Origin: Synechococcus sp. CBW1004
Lineage (GTDB): Bacteria; Cyanobacteriota; Cyanobacteriia; PCC-6307; Cyanobiaceae
Length of the DNA: 64,000 nucleotides
Direction: 5' to 3'
NCBI RefSeq assembly: GCF_015840715.1
Contig: NZ_CP060397.1
Span: 1-64,000 of the forward strand
Positions 49,612 to 59,935 of the stretch are shown piece after piece. Numbering within the stretch: position 1 is the stretch's first letter; each line of letters starts with the position of its first letter. The notes beneath the pieces were generated by a model, which saw only the letters and a program-made list of their open reading frames with translations, was not told the DNA's origin and made no database searches. The translations under genes and the position numbers were made by a program.

Positions 49612-50082
49612 CTACCTGCTCCCGCCGGACTGACCCTGGCCCTGCAGTGCCTTCTGAATCTGCGCCATCAGGTCGTCGATGGTCTTCTTGTCGGCGGCTG
49701 TGAACTTGTCGAAGCACATCTGTTTGATGCGCGGCACCACACCGAAGACAGTCCCGTTGGCAAGTTGGTTGGCTTCGAGTTTCTTGTTGTTATTCGCGCC
49801 CTGAATGATGCCGCCATGCACGAAATTCAGAGTGGAGACGATCATCTCCAGGCTGGCAGGCAGCGATTTGTCGAGGCCGACCTGTTTGGTGGCCAGAACG
49901 CAGATATTCACAGCTCCCATCTGGTTGTAGATATTGACGTCACGGTCGCTGGCGGGCCTGGTCGCCGGTGCCGCTCCCCCGGGTGCCGCTGCCTGGGCCC
50001 GAGCCGGCAGGGGCGCCATGGATCCGGAAGCGAGAACTGCCGCTGCCGTCAGGGCGAAGGGGCGGAGGCGAAGGTGAATCAC
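49612..50082 (-). CDS. Secreted two-cysteine protein, tandem paralogue 1
   Basis: About 156 aa from GTG 50082, with signal peptide HLRLRPFALTAAAVLASGSMAPLPARAQA. The mature part contains GAVNICVLATKQVGLDKSLPASLEMIVSTLNFVHGGIIQ and RIKQMCFDKFTAADKKTIDDLMAQIQKAL, aligning by eye with the neighbouring protein. The two cysteines could form a disulphide in the periplasm. Its product is probably periplasmic; no enzyme motif is seen. The longer open frame upstream overlaps another gene. Confidence 0.7.
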   Translation of the reverse strand: MIHLRLRPFALTAAAVLASGSMAPLPARAQAAAPGGAAPATRPASDRDVNIYNQMGAVNICVLATKQVGLDKSLPASLEMIVSTLNFVHGGIIQGANNNKKLEANQLANGTVFGVVPRIKQMCFDKFTAADKKTIDDLMAQIQKALQGQGQSGGSR

Positions 50083-50161
50083 CGGGTGGGGATCGACGTG
50101 AGGCCATTGTGCCACCGATGCGACGGCCGGGACCGCGTTCGTCGGTCCTGTTGGCTTCCGC

Positions 50162-50698
50162 TCAGGACGGTTCCTGCAGCGGCGCACCGGCCGCTTCGAC
50201 ACGGATCTCATGGTGGATCTCGGAGAGCTCCAGTTCGCCATCGCGCCAGGAGTAGATCGAGCGGGAGCGGAAGCGGTCCTGATCGACGAGGCGGATGTGC
50301 TCGAGGATGTCCCATTCCAGGTAGTGGGATTCGAAGATCATCTCGTGCTCATCCACCTGGCGGATCTGGCTCTTGGTGGGCGAGCCGCAGAGATAACCGC
50401 GGCTCCGTCGCAACTGATGGCCGCACAAATAGGCCTCCATCACCCCTTCGCGCACGTAGCGGGGCTTGCGGTCGAAGAAGTCGTACTCCTTCTCCGGCCA
50501 CCAGGTGAAGCGGTAGGCGTCCTCGCCTTCGATCGGTTCGCTGAAGCTCTCCACCCGCAGGAACATGTCCACCCGCATCGGCTCCTCCTCGTCACGAAAG
50601 AAGTAGAGCCGGCGCGAGCGCCACAGGCCGAGGTTGCGCGAAAACCAGCGCCGCAGATTGCTGTCGAGCCGGATGCGAGTGGGGCTGGCGCTGGGCAT
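50162..50698 (-). CDS. CpcS/CpeS-like conserved cyanobacterial protein
   Basis: 178 aa from ATG 50698 (alternative start 50737). The sequence [19 protein letters not shown], followed by alternating hydrophobic and aromatic strands ([54 protein letters not shown]), is consistent with a lipocalin-like beta barrel such as phycobiliprotein lyases. I could not confirm a chromophore-binding motif, so a lyase role is tentative. Divergent from sasA. Confidence 0.55.
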   Translation of the reverse strand: MPSASPTRIRLDSNLRRWFSRNLGLWRSRRLYFFRDEEEPMRVDMFLRVESFSEPIEGEDAYRFTWWPEKEYDFFDRKPRYVREGVMEAYLCGHQLRRSRGYLCGSPTKSQIRQVDEHEMIFESHYLEWDILEHIRLVDQDRFRSRSIYSWRDGELELSEIHHEIRVEAAGAPLQEPS

Positions 50699-50922
50699 GG
50701 TATCGGAGCTCTGGAACAGGGACACGCGCTGGTACACCCGGGGTCCCCGCTGATCGCTGCTTCTCAGCCTATGGCCGATCGGCAGCGCTGCTGAGGACTT
50801 CCAACTGTCTTAGCGAGTTCCGCCCGACACGGCTGCGGGGATGCCCGATCGCACGCCAACCCATAGCTTGGAGCGCAGGCGCCCGCTGCCCCTTGGCCAC
50901 CGCTTGGGACTCCAGACCCCAG

Positions 50923-52107
50923 ATGCCCTCGTCCGGTCGGAGCTCGGCGGACCCGGCCGGCGGCGCGGAGCCTGATCCGAGCCGTCAGACCCTGAAACTG
51001 TTGCTGGTGGCCACCCGTCAGCATCTGGCCAGCCCGGATGTTCGCAATCTCGTGAGCGCCCTGCAGGCGGAGGAGACGGGCTTCGAGATCAGCCTTGAAG
51101 TGGCGGATCCGGCCACCCATCCCGAGCTCCTGGAGCTGCACCGGCTGGTGGCCACGCCGGCCCTGGTGAAGCTGGAGCCCCCGCCGAAGCAGGTGTTCGC
51201 GGGCAACACGATGAGCCTGCAGCTGCGCACCTGGCTGCCCCGCTGGCAGCAGATGGAGATGGTCAGCAGCCTCGGGATGAACCTGCGTCCCGCTGAGCGG
51301 GACGGCAGCCGGACCCAGCGTGAGGTGCAGCTGGAGGATCAGCTGCTGGTGCTGCGCCAGGAGAACGAGACCCTGATCGAGCGGCTTGGTGTGCAGGAGC
51401 GCCTGCTTCGCATGGTGGCCCATGAACTGCGCACGCCGCTGACGGCGGCCAAGCTGGCGCTGCAGAGCCATACCCTCGGGCAGATTGACGAGAGCCGCTT
51501 CCGCGATGTGCTCAAGCGGCGCCTCGACGACATCGAGGAGCTGTCGCGCGACCTCCTGGAGGTGGGGACGACCCGTTGGGAAGCGCTGTTCAATCCCCAG
51601 CGACTGGCCCTGGGCCAGGTGGCGGCCGAGGCGATCCTGGAGCTCGAGAAGCTCTGGGTGGGGCGGGATCTTGAGCTGGTCACGGACATTCCGGCCGACC
51701 TGCCCGACGTCTACGCCGACCAGCGCCGCATGCGGCAGGTGCTGCTGAATCTGCTGGAGAACGCTCTCAAGTACACCCCCGAAGGCGGCCGGGTCAGCCT
51801 CACGCTTCTGCACCGCACCAGCCAGTGGGTGCAGATGAGCGTCTGCGACAGCGGACCCGGCATCCCGCCCGAGGAGCAGGAGCGCATCTTCCTCGACCGG
51901 GTGCGGCTCCCTCAGACCTCCGGAACCACCTCCGGCTTCGGTGTCGGTCTGGCTGTCTGCCGTCGCATCGCCGACGTGCATGGCGGCCGCATCTGGGTGG
52001 TCTCCGAGCCGGGTGAGGGGGCCTGTTTCCATCTCACTGTGCCGGTCTGGTCCGGCCAGAGCACGCCCCAGACGTTGCGACGGGGCCAGGGCGGCGACCC
52101 TTCTTGA
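50923..52107 (+). CDS. sasA: Circadian clock output histidine kinase SasA
   Basis: Senses the Kai oscillator and phosphorylates RpaA. An N-terminal KaiB-like thioredoxin-fold domain ([26 protein letters not shown]) is followed by a dimerisation segment with the phospho-acceptor His167 ([13 protein letters not shown]). The HATPase domain carries [23 protein letters not shown] and GFGVGLAVC. The frame could begin at TTG 50893 but ATG 50923 is more likely. No kai genes lie within the window. Confidence 0.95.
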   Translation: MPSSGRSSADPAGGAEPDPSRQTLKLLLVATRQHLASPDVRNLVSALQAEETGFEISLEVADPATHPELLELHRLVATPALVKLEPPPKQVFAGNTMSLQLRTWLPRWQQMEMVSSLGMNLRPAERDGSRTQREVQLEDQLLVLRQENETLIERLGVQERLLRMVAHELRTPLTAAKLALQSHTLGQIDESRFRDVLKRRLDDIEELSRDLLEVGTTRWEALFNPQRLALGQVAAEAILELEKLWVGRDLELVTDIPADLPDVYADQRRMRQVLLNLLENALKYTPEGGRVSLTLLHRTSQWVQMSVCDSGPGIPPEEQERIFLDRVRLPQTSGTTSGFGVGLAVCRRIADVHGGRIWVVSEPGEGACFHLTVPVWSGQSTPQTLRRGQGGDPS

Positions 52108-52237
52108 CGAAGGGCACCTCCGCCCCGTACGTTCCTTTCAACGCCGATCGCGAAAGCGACCCGGCCATCCGGAGCGGAAAGACAGCCCACCAAGGTTGAC
52201 TCTCCAATCCTGCATTCCATTCCGGTTTCAGCAGGAT

Positions 52238-52253
52238 CTGTTTTTCAAAACAG
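52238..52253. promoter_or_regulatory. CTGT-N8-ACAG palindrome between sasA and tRNA-Glu
   Basis: CTGTTTTTCAAAACAG has perfect 7-bp arms. It fits the enterobacterial LexA half-site spacing CTGT-N8-ACAG, though cyanobacterial SOS boxes described so far differ. It lies in an AT-rich spacer about 85 bases before the tRNA. Confidence 0.3.
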
Positions 52254-52273
52254 TACGGTTCCGGTCTCAACAT

Positions 52274-52309
52274 TCAAAGCAATTATCCACCCGCGATCAT
52301 TTGCTTTGA
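52274..52309. promoter_or_regulatory. Inverted repeat upstream of tRNA-Glu
   Basis: TCAAAGCAA and TTGCTTTGA form a perfect 9-bp inverted repeat with an 18-base centre, ending 29 bases before the tRNA-Glu gene. It could form a leader hairpin or be an operator. Confidence 0.3.
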
Positions 52310-52338
52310 TGATGTCAGCAGGCATCTGCTGCGGCCTC

Positions 52339-52411
52339 GCCCCCATCGTCTAGAGGCCTAGGACACCTCCCTTTCACGGAGGCGACAGGGGTTCGAATCC
52401 CCTTGGGGGTA
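52339..52411 (+). tRNA. trnE: tRNA-Glu (UUC anticodon)
   Basis: A 73-base cloverleaf with acceptor stem GCCCCCA/TGGGGGT, anticodon arm CCTCCCTTTCACGGAGG with TTC anticodon, T-arm AGGGGTTCGAATCCCCT and discriminator A. CCA is not encoded. Besides translation, this tRNA feeds tetrapyrrole synthesis through glutamyl-tRNA reductase. Confidence 0.97.
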
Positions 52412-52873
52412 TTGATTCGTGATCCATCGAGATCACCACTGACTCATCAGCTTCTAGCGTGAGTCTCATTCTCTTTTTTTTGGCGGCTCAGGGTTCCTGC
52501 GGTGCTTCAGTCGACGCCAGCAGTGGCACGAATGGATTCTCATCCAGCCCGCCAATCACGTTGATTCGCGGCCTGATCTCGCCTGGGCGTTGAGGCACGC
52601 GGCCTGAACGGCTTTCGGTCGCTCCATCGCTGCGCACTCAGGCGGTGGCGCCTGTTGCGACGTCAGTCATCGATCGTGTCAGTGATCGTCTCTCCCGCCT
52701 TCAGCAGGGGGAATGTGCTGCTGATCACGGTGTCAGTGGTCGAGAGGCCGTCACCACTGTCCTCGGTCCCGACAACCACCACCCCTGCCATGGGGTTGGT
52801 GTCGGTACAGATGTTGGTTGGTCAGGGCCAGCGGCAGAAGAAGGACGACCACCGCCGACCGGGCGGCATCGCT
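52412..52873. other. tRNA-Glu 3' flank and spacer
   Basis: A GACTCA/TGAGTC stem followed by T8 (52441-52481) could end the tRNA transcript. Further on, a 42-residue minus-strand open frame sits at 52663-52791; nothing else is recognised. Confidence 0.5.
52441..52481 (+). terminator. Likely terminator after tRNA-Glu
   Basis: GACTCA pairs with TGAGTC around a 13-base loop; CTCATTC then TTTTTTTT follows the stem 30 bases past the tRNA. Confidence 0.6.
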
Positions 52874-53455
52874 TCAGGCGTGCGCAGCGCGGCGCTGCGC
52901 CTCCTGCTGGACGCCGCGCACGTTGTTGGCCAGGTCTTCCTGCAGGCGTTGCTCGATCAGACCGATCGGCATCCCCGGCTTGCCCTGGACGGTGAGGTCG
53001 TAAAGCAGCCAGCTGCTGGTGGCATCCGAACCCACCAACCACGTGCCCTGAAAGCAGCGGAAGTCGCCATCAAGCATGCGAAAGGCGAGGCGCCCCGAGG
53101 CTCTTTCCTCCTCCAGCTCCAGGGTGACACGGGCGCTGAAGCGCAGACCGCAGAACTGCTGGGTGCCCACCTGCTCCACGGCCACCCGGTTGGACCGTCG
53201 CCAGATCTGCCGGGAGCTGGCCAGGTTCGGGATGAAGCGGTGCAGGTTGTCGTAGTCGGTCAGCACGGCCCAGAGCCACTGGGAGTCGACCGCCAGGCGA
53301 AGCTGCACGGCCAGCCGGCGCATCCCCATGGGAAGGCGCTCCATGTCCTGCTGGATGCTGTCGAGTGTGCAGGTGGTATCGGGAAAGCTCAGGAACGGAG
53401 CGGAACGCGGATCGTCGAGATCTCGAGCTTGGGCGAGGGGCTGCGCCAGGACCAT
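52874..53455 (-). CDS. SRPBCC (START-like, cyclase/dehydrase) family protein
   Basis: 193-residue protein of the helix-grip hydrophobic-ligand-binding superfamily. LRLAVDSQWLWAVLTDYDNLHRFIPNLASSR is the typical first strand-helix pair. GTQQFCGLRFSARVTLELEEE and SWLLYDLTVQGKPGMPIGLIEQRLQEDLANNV complete the fold. It may bind a lipid, pigment or quinone; the ligand cannot be named. Divergent from petH. Confidence 0.85.
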   Translation of the reverse strand: MVLAQPLAQARDLDDPRSAPFLSFPDTTCTLDSIQQDMERLPMGMRRLAVQLRLAVDSQWLWAVLTDYDNLHRFIPNLASSRQIWRRSNRVAVEQVGTQQFCGLRFSARVTLELEEERASGRLAFRMLDGDFRCFQGTWLVGSDATSSWLLYDLTVQGKPGMPIGLIEQRLQEDLANNVRGVQQEAQRRAAHA

Positions 53456-53655
53456 TCGGAAACGCGGGGGCTCTGGAGGAAGCTGATTGGGAGGAATCCA
53501 TTCCGCTCGGGAACAGGCCCGTCGCAGGGGCAGAAGCCTGCGCTGCCTGGCGCCTGGCCGGTGTCGGGCCTGGCGTCTGTGCCGTCAAGTTAACCGGATC
53601 CGCCCAGCGGCCGCTGCCATGACCCTCGCCGTGGTGCCCGGGAACGGGTGGTCCC

Positions 53656-53661
53656 TATGAT
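53656..53661 (+). promoter_or_regulatory. Candidate -10 element of the petH promoter
   Basis: TATGAT lies 27 bases before the petH ATG. No strong -35 hexamer is seen at the expected distance, so the call is weak. Confidence 0.25.
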
Positions 53662-53675
53662 CGGCGCGCTTTTGA

Positions 53676-54848
<1,173 letters not shown>

Positions 54849-54897
54849 GCGTCCGCTTCGTCTCCGAGCGGTTCGCACCGCTGTCGCTTCGCTTCCG

Positions 54898-54920
54898 GGC
54901 CCGCCACGGCGGGCCTTTTT
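54898..54920 (+). terminator. Intrinsic terminator after petH
   Basis: GGCCCGCC/GGCGGGCC with a very short loop is followed by TTTTT, 50 bases past the petH stop. Confidence 0.85.
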
Positions 54921-55039
54921 ATTGCCTGCCCCTCCCCCGCGGCGATGGCGGAACCCTCACATCGCCGCTCCGTCCCCAGGCGGGGGCAGCCAAGGGCGGT
55001 CATACCCGTTAAACCAGAGTCGATCGAGCCACAGCTCCC

Positions 55040-56563
55040 ATGCCTTCCCTGCTCACCAATCCGCTGCGGGTCGGTCTGCGCCAGGAGCGGGTGATCACGC
55101 CCCAGTGCATCGTGATCTTCGGGGCCAGCGGTGACCTCACCCACCGCAAACTGGTGCCCGCCCTGTTCGAGCTCTATCGCCAGCGGCGCCTGCCCAGTGA
55201 GTTCGCGGTGCTGGGATGCGCCCGCCGGCCCTGGAGCGACGAGGAGTTCCGCCAGAAGATGGCCGAAGCTCTCGCCGATGAGATCCGCGAACACCCCAGC
55301 GCCTGGGACTCGTTCAGCCAGGGTCTCTTCTACGAGCCGGTGGACCTGCAGCAGAGCGACCACCTGGTGCGCCTGGCGGGACGGCTCGAGGCGATCGACC
55401 GGTTGCGGGCCACCCGCGGCAACCGCACCTTCTACCTGTCGGTGTCACCGGAGTTCTATGGCAGCGGCTGCCGCGCCCTGGCGGGGGCGGGCCTGCTGGC
55501 CGATCCGGAGCGGAGCCGGGTGGTGATCGAGAAGCCCTTCGGCCGTGACTACGGCAGTGCTCAGGCCCTCAACAAGGTGGTGCAGGCCTGTGCCAAGGAA
55601 AGCCAGGTGTTCCGCATCGACCACTACCTAGGCAAGGAGACGGTCCAGAACATCCTGGTGATGCGTTTCGCCAACACGATCTTCGAGCCGATCTGGAACC
55701 GCAACTACATCGCCAACGTCCAGATCACGGCCGCCGAGACGGTGGGCGTCGAGGAGCGGGCCGGGTACTACGAAACCTCCGGGGCTCTGCGCGACATGGT
55801 GCAGAACCACCTCACCCAGATCCTGGCCCTCACCGCCATGGAGCCCCCCGGCCGCTTCGACGCCGAGGCGATTCGCAATGAAAAGGCCAAGGTGCTGCAG
55901 GCCGCCCGCCTCGCCCGCGAGGACGAGCCCTGGAAGTGCTGCGTGCGCGGTCAGTACAGCCGTGGTGGTTCCGCCGCCAGCCCGCTGCCGGGCTACCGCG
56001 ATGAGCCGGGGGTGAATCCCAACAGCACCACGGAGACCTACGTGGCGATGAAGCTGTTCATCAACAACTGGCGCTGGCAGGGGGTGCCCTTCTACCTGCG
56101 CACCGGCAAGCGCCTGCCCAAGCGGCTCTCCGAGGTCGTGCTCACCTTCCGGGAGGCGCCGGTGCACCTGTTCGACGCCGCCGGTGGTGCCCCCACCCCG
56201 AACCAGCTGATCCTGCGCATCCAGCCCGATGAGGGTGCCGAGATCCGGTTCGAGGTGAAGGCCCCCGGCTCCGGCATGCGCAGCCGGCCGGTGGACATGG
56301 CCTTCTCCTACGACGACTCCTTCGGTGAACCCTCCGATGAGGGCTATGTGCGACTGCTGGCCGACGCCATGCTGGGCGACCCCACCCTCTACACCCGCAG
56401 CGACGAAGTGGAGGCCGCCTGGCGCCTGTACACCCCGCTGCTGGAGCTGATCGAGGAGGCTCCCTGGCAGCTGCCGGTGCATCCCTACGAAGCCCGCACC
56501 TGGGGCCCCGCCGCCGCCGACAACCTCATGGCCGAGGACGGTCTGGTCTGGCGCCGCCCCTGA
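55040..56563 (+). CDS. zwf: Glucose-6-phosphate 1-dehydrogenase
   Basis: First enzyme of the oxidative pentose phosphate pathway, 507 aa. IFGASGDLTHRKLVPAL is the NADP motif, VVIEKPFGRD and RIDHYLGKETVQN (with the catalytic His/Asp) are conserved. Cyanobacterial Zwf is activated by OpcA, encoded next, and is redox-regulated by thioredoxin through cysteines. Four cysteines are present, including the CC pair in EPWKCCVRG. Confidence 0.97.
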   Translation: MPSLLTNPLRVGLRQERVITPQCIVIFGASGDLTHRKLVPALFELYRQRRLPSEFAVLGCARRPWSDEEFRQKMAEALADEIREHPSAWDSFSQGLFYEPVDLQQSDHLVRLAGRLEAIDRLRATRGNRTFYLSVSPEFYGSGCRALAGAGLLADPERSRVVIEKPFGRDYGSAQALNKVVQACAKESQVFRIDHYLGKETVQNILVMRFANTIFEPIWNRNYIANVQITAAETVGVEERAGYYETSGALRDMVQNHLTQILALTAMEPPGRFDAEAIRNEKAKVLQAARLAREDEPWKCCVRGQYSRGGSAASPLPGYRDEPGVNPNSTTETYVAMKLFINNWRWQGVPFYLRTGKRLPKRLSEVVLTFREAPVHLFDAAGGAPTPNQLILRIQPDEGAEIRFEVKAPGSGMRSRPVDMAFSYDDSFGEPSDEGYVRLLADAMLGDPTLYTRSDEVEAAWRLYTPLLELIEEAPWQLPVHPYEARTWGPAAADNLMAEDGLVWRRP

Positions 56564-56614
56564 GTCCCCTCCCTCCGCTGACGATTCCCCCCGGTCCTCT
56601 CACCCTCGTCCACC

Positions 56615-57916
56615 ATGCCTGCCCAGCTCACCCTTGCGGCCCCCCTGGACGTACCGCCTGCGGAGGTCAGCCCCTATCTCGAACGCCTCTGGAACCAGGA
56701 GCTGGAGGGCTCCACCGGAGCCGCCACCTTCACGTTGATCGTCTGGGAGCCCTCCTGGCTGGAGCAGCAGCTGGTGCGCCTCGGTCGGATCGATGGCCCG
56801 ATCCGTGGCCTTGACCGTGATGATGCCCTCGAGGCGGCCCGCGAGGCGGTGCCGGAATGCGGTCTGCCGTTCAGTACCGCTCCGATGGATCCGCGCCTCA
56901 CCTGGAAGCTCGGCGCCCTGGCCGGCGATCACACCGCCGAGGATCTGCGCGGTCAGTTCGTCGAGAGCGCCATCAGCGGTCACATGCCGCGGCGGCTGAT
57001 CACCCTGGCGCCCACCCTCGATGCCTCTCTGGCGCTGGAGACGATGGTGGCGGCCTACTGCCCGCTGCCGCAGGAGCAGGGAGCCGGGGAAGCCTGCGGC
57101 GATGTGATCGTGCTCCGCGGTGGTATCGGGGCCCTGCAACAGGGGCTGCCCCTGCTGCAGCCCCTGGTGGGCAGCGATCTGCCCTGCTGGGTGTGGTGGA
57201 ACAGCAGCCTCGATGAACCGGCCGAGATGCTGGAGGCGCTGGCACCGCCCCCCCGTCGCCTGGTGATCGATACGTCCCTGGGCAACCCGGCCCGCTGCCT
57301 GCAGGTGCTGGTGGACCACATCGACAGGGGGCAGGCCGTCAATGACCTCAACTGGCTGCGCCTGCGCAGCTGGCGCGAATCCCTGGCGATGGTGTTCGAT
57401 CCCCCCTCCCGCCGGGATGCTCTGGCCCATGTGGTGCAGATGGACATCGACGTGGAGGGGGACCATCCGGTCAAGGGTCTGCTGCTGGCGGCCTGGCTCG
57501 CCGATCGCCTCGGCTGGCATCTGGTCGACAGCCAGGTGATCGAGGAGGGCGGCATCGCCGCCGAGTTCCAGCGCACGGACGGCGCCACGGTGCGGTTCCG
57601 GCTGATGCCTGTTCCGATGGGGCATCCCAAGGCGCACCCCGGTGCCATCGTCGGCCTTCGCCTGATCTGCCAGCCGCCCGAACGGGCGGCCCTGTGCGTG
57701 ATCCTCTGCTCCGAGTCCGGCGGCTGCATGCGGCTGGAATCCGGCGGCATGGCCTCGATGCAGCTGGTGGAGGAGGTGGTGCCCCTGCCCGAGGAGAAGG
57801 AGGAGGTGGAGCTCGCCCGTCTGCTCGGCGGCGGCCACGACACCACCAATCCCCTGCTGGCGGCGGCGGCTCCCGTGGCCCTCGACCTGCTGCCCCAGCC
57901 TGCCGGCGCCGGTTGA
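56615..57916 (+). CDS. opcA: OpcA, glucose-6-phosphate dehydrogenase assembly/activator protein
   Basis: 433-residue partner of Zwf that promotes its active tetramer. Conserved parts are LWNQELEGSTGAATFTLIVWEPSWLEQQLVRLGRIDGPI, VDHIDRGQAVNDLNWLRLRSWRESLAMVFDPP and ILCSESGGCMRLESGG. It follows zwf by 51 bases, the usual cyanobacterial order, so the two are probably co-expressed for night-time NADPH production. Confidence 0.95.
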   Translation: MPAQLTLAAPLDVPPAEVSPYLERLWNQELEGSTGAATFTLIVWEPSWLEQQLVRLGRIDGPIRGLDRDDALEAAREAVPECGLPFSTAPMDPRLTWKLGALAGDHTAEDLRGQFVESAISGHMPRRLITLAPTLDASLALETMVAAYCPLPQEQGAGEACGDVIVLRGGIGALQQGLPLLQPLVGSDLPCWVWWNSSLDEPAEMLEALAPPPRRLVIDTSLGNPARCLQVLVDHIDRGQAVNDLNWLRLRSWRESLAMVFDPPSRRDALAHVVQMDIDVEGDHPVKGLLLAAWLADRLGWHLVDSQVIEEGGIAAEFQRTDGATVRFRLMPVPMGHPKAHPGAIVGLRLICQPPERAALCVILCSESGGCMRLESGGMASMQLVEEVVPLPEEKEEVELARLLGGGHDTTNPLLAAAAPVALDLLPQPAGAG

Positions 57917-57920
57917 GCCC

Positions 57921-59684
57921 TTGGCCTGTGTGATCGCCGCCCCCTGCAGCGGCAGCGGCAAGACTCTGCTCAGCCTCTGCCTGGCGGCCCTGGCCCGTCA
58001 GCGGGGCGCCAGCCTGCAACCCTTCAAGGTCGGACCGGACTACCTCGATCCCCAGCTGCTCTCAGAGGTGGCGGGCCGCAGCTGCCGCAATCTCGACACC
58101 CAGCTCTGCGGCGAGGAGTGGGTGCGCCGCTGCTTCCGCTGGCATGGCAGCCGCACCGAGCGGGTGCTGGTGGAGGGGGTGATGGGCCTGTTCGATGGAA
58201 GGGGGCCCACCAGCGAAGGCAGCACCGCTGAAGTGGCCGCTCTGCTCGAGCTTCCCGTTGTGCTGGTGGTGGAGGCCTCCCGCCAGGCGGGCTCGCTGGC
58301 GGCGCTGGTGCGTGGTTTCCGCGATCACGGCCCGCCGCAGGTGACCCTCGCGGGGGTGGTGCTCAACCGGGTGGGCAGTGAGCGCCACCGGGCCCTGCTG
58401 GCCGAGGCCCTCGCCGCCATCGACGTGCCGCTGCTGGGGGTGCTGCCCCACGATCCATCCCTCGCACTGCCATCCCGCCATCTCGGTCTGCTGCCGCCCG
58501 GCGAGCTGGAGGATCTGGTCGAGCGGCGCCGGCAGTGGGCCGATCTGGCCGCCCGCCATCTCGATCTGGAACGGCTCTGGCCGCTGCTGGAGTCTCCGGA
58601 ACCCCCCCCTCCGGGAACGGTGGATCCGATTCACTGGGTGCTGGAGCGGGGCCGATCCGGGGACGGCGGGGATCCGGCTCTGTGGCTGCCTCTCCAGGCC
58701 CAGGCGGATCCATGCGGTGTCGCCCGCGCCGAGGGAGGGACCAGTGGGCTCCTGACCGCTTCCTGTTCCGGAGGACGGGAGGGCTCGTCGGCGGGTCGGC
58801 TGCCGTCCTCCCTGGCCGTGCCGCCGCCCGAACCTGACCCCTCCTGCCGGGTTCCGCTGCCGGTGGCGATCGCTAGCGATCAGGCCTTCCATTTCCGCTA
58901 TCCCGAGGTCAGTGAGCTGCTGCTGGCGCTGGGCCTGCAGCCGCACCCCTGGAGTCCTCTGGCGGATGCGCCGCTGCCGGCCGGATGCCGTGCCGTGCTG
59001 CTCCCCGGCGGCTACCCCGAGCTCCATGCCGAGCAGCTGGCAGCCTCCCGGCGCAGCCTTGGCGCGCTGGCGGCGGCCGCGAGGGGGAGGGTGCCGGTTG
59101 TGGCGGAGTGTGGCGGCCTGCTGTTGCTGGGGCAACGCCTGCATGACCCCGACGATCGCCCCCACGCCATGGCCGGTGTGCTGCCGTTCTCGGCTCGGCG
59201 CGGCTCGCTCACCCTGGGGTATCGACAGGCCGAGGCGCACTGTGATGGCCTGCTGGTGCGCCGCGGCGAGCGACTGATCGGCCACGAGTTCCATCGCTGG
59301 CAGCTGCGGCCTGACCCGCCTGTCCCGACAGATGCGGCGGCGGTTCCGTGGGTCGAGCCGCGGCAGTCCCAGGCGCTTCAGGCGGATGGCGAGGGCGCTC
59401 GGCCACTCGCCAACAGGCTCATCCGTACGGATTGGACCGCTGCCCCGATGGCAACCGCGCCGGGGCTGTGGCAGCTTGAGGGCTGGGGTTGGCCGGGGAG
59501 ACCGGAGGGATGGACGAACGCCGCGCTGCACGCGAGTTGGCTGCATCTCCACTGGGCTGGTTGCCCGGTGATCCCGCTGCGGCTGGCCGCCGCAGCCGCC
59601 AGCGCCGTGCCGCTGCCGACGAACGGCGATTTCTGCAGCCCCAGGACCCCCGCCCCACCCAGGGCAGGGAGCGCTGGCGGCTGA
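57921..59684 (+). CDS. cobB: Cobyrinate a,c-diamide synthase
   Basis: CobB/CbiA glutamine amidotransferase of cobalamin synthesis, 587 aa. P-loop-like AAPCSGSGKT at the start, VEGVMGLFDGR, and the C-terminal class-I-like glutaminase domain (LLPGGYPELHAEQL and VVAECGGLLLLGQRL with the catalytic Cys, and HEFHRWQL). The central linker (about 240-300) is long and Gly/Ser-rich. The start appears to be TTG; a GTG three codons later is the alternative. Its last about 175 bases overlap the acylphosphatase frame. Confidence 0.93.
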   Translation: MACVIAAPCSGSGKTLLSLCLAALARQRGASLQPFKVGPDYLDPQLLSEVAGRSCRNLDTQLCGEEWVRRCFRWHGSRTERVLVEGVMGLFDGRGPTSEGSTAEVAALLELPVVLVVEASRQAGSLAALVRGFRDHGPPQVTLAGVVLNRVGSERHRALLAEALAAIDVPLLGVLPHDPSLALPSRHLGLLPPGELEDLVERRRQWADLAARHLDLERLWPLLESPEPPPPGTVDPIHWVLERGRSGDGGDPALWLPLQAQADPCGVARAEGGTSGLLTASCSGGREGSSAGRLPSSLAVPPPEPDPSCRVPLPVAIASDQAFHFRYPEVSELLLALGLQPHPWSPLADAPLPAGCRAVLLPGGYPELHAEQLAASRRSLGALAAAARGRVPVVAECGGLLLLGQRLHDPDDRPHAMAGVLPFSARRGSLTLGYRQAEAHCDGLLVRRGERLIGHEFHRWQLRPDPPVPTDAAAVPWVEPRQSQALQADGEGARPLANRLIRTDWTAAPMATAPGLWQLEGWGWPGRPEGWTNAALHASWLHLHWAGCPVIPLRLAAAAASAVPLPTNGDFCSPRTPAPPRAGSAGG

Positions 59685-59935
59685 TCGTGCGCGGCCAGGT
59701 GCAGGGGGTGGGCTATCGCGCCATCTGTCGCCGCCGCGCCGAGGAACTGCGGCTCAGTGGCTGGGTGCGCAATCTGCCCGATGGATCGGTGGAGGTGGAG
59801 GCCGAAGGTCAGACCCGGGATCTGGGGGAGCTGCTGCTCTGGTGCGAACGGGGGCCCCAGGGCTCCCAGGTGAGCGGCGTCAGCAGCACCCGGATCGCCC
59901 CCACTGGCTCCGACTGGTTCGAGATCCGCCGCTGA
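59510..59935 (+). CDS. acyP: Acylphosphatase, start uncertain
   Basis: The C-terminal 88 residues are a complete acylphosphatase domain hydrolysing acyl phosphates: RWRLIVRGQVQGVGYRAICRRRAEEL with the active-site Arg, then SGWVRNLPDGSVEVEAEG with the active-site Asn. Upstream in frame, about 53 Arg/Ala-rich residues reach an ATG at 59510 (another at 59489), deep inside cobB. No ATG lies nearer the domain, so the protein either starts at a non-ATG codon near 59680 or truly overlaps cobB. Confidence 0.8.
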   Translation: MDERRAARELAASPLGWLPGDPAAAGRRSRQRRAAADERRFLQPQDPRPTQGRERWRLIVRGQVQGVGYRAICRRRAEELRLSGWVRNLPDGSVEVEAEGQTRDLGELLLWCERGPQGSQVSGVSSTRIAPTGSDWFEIRR

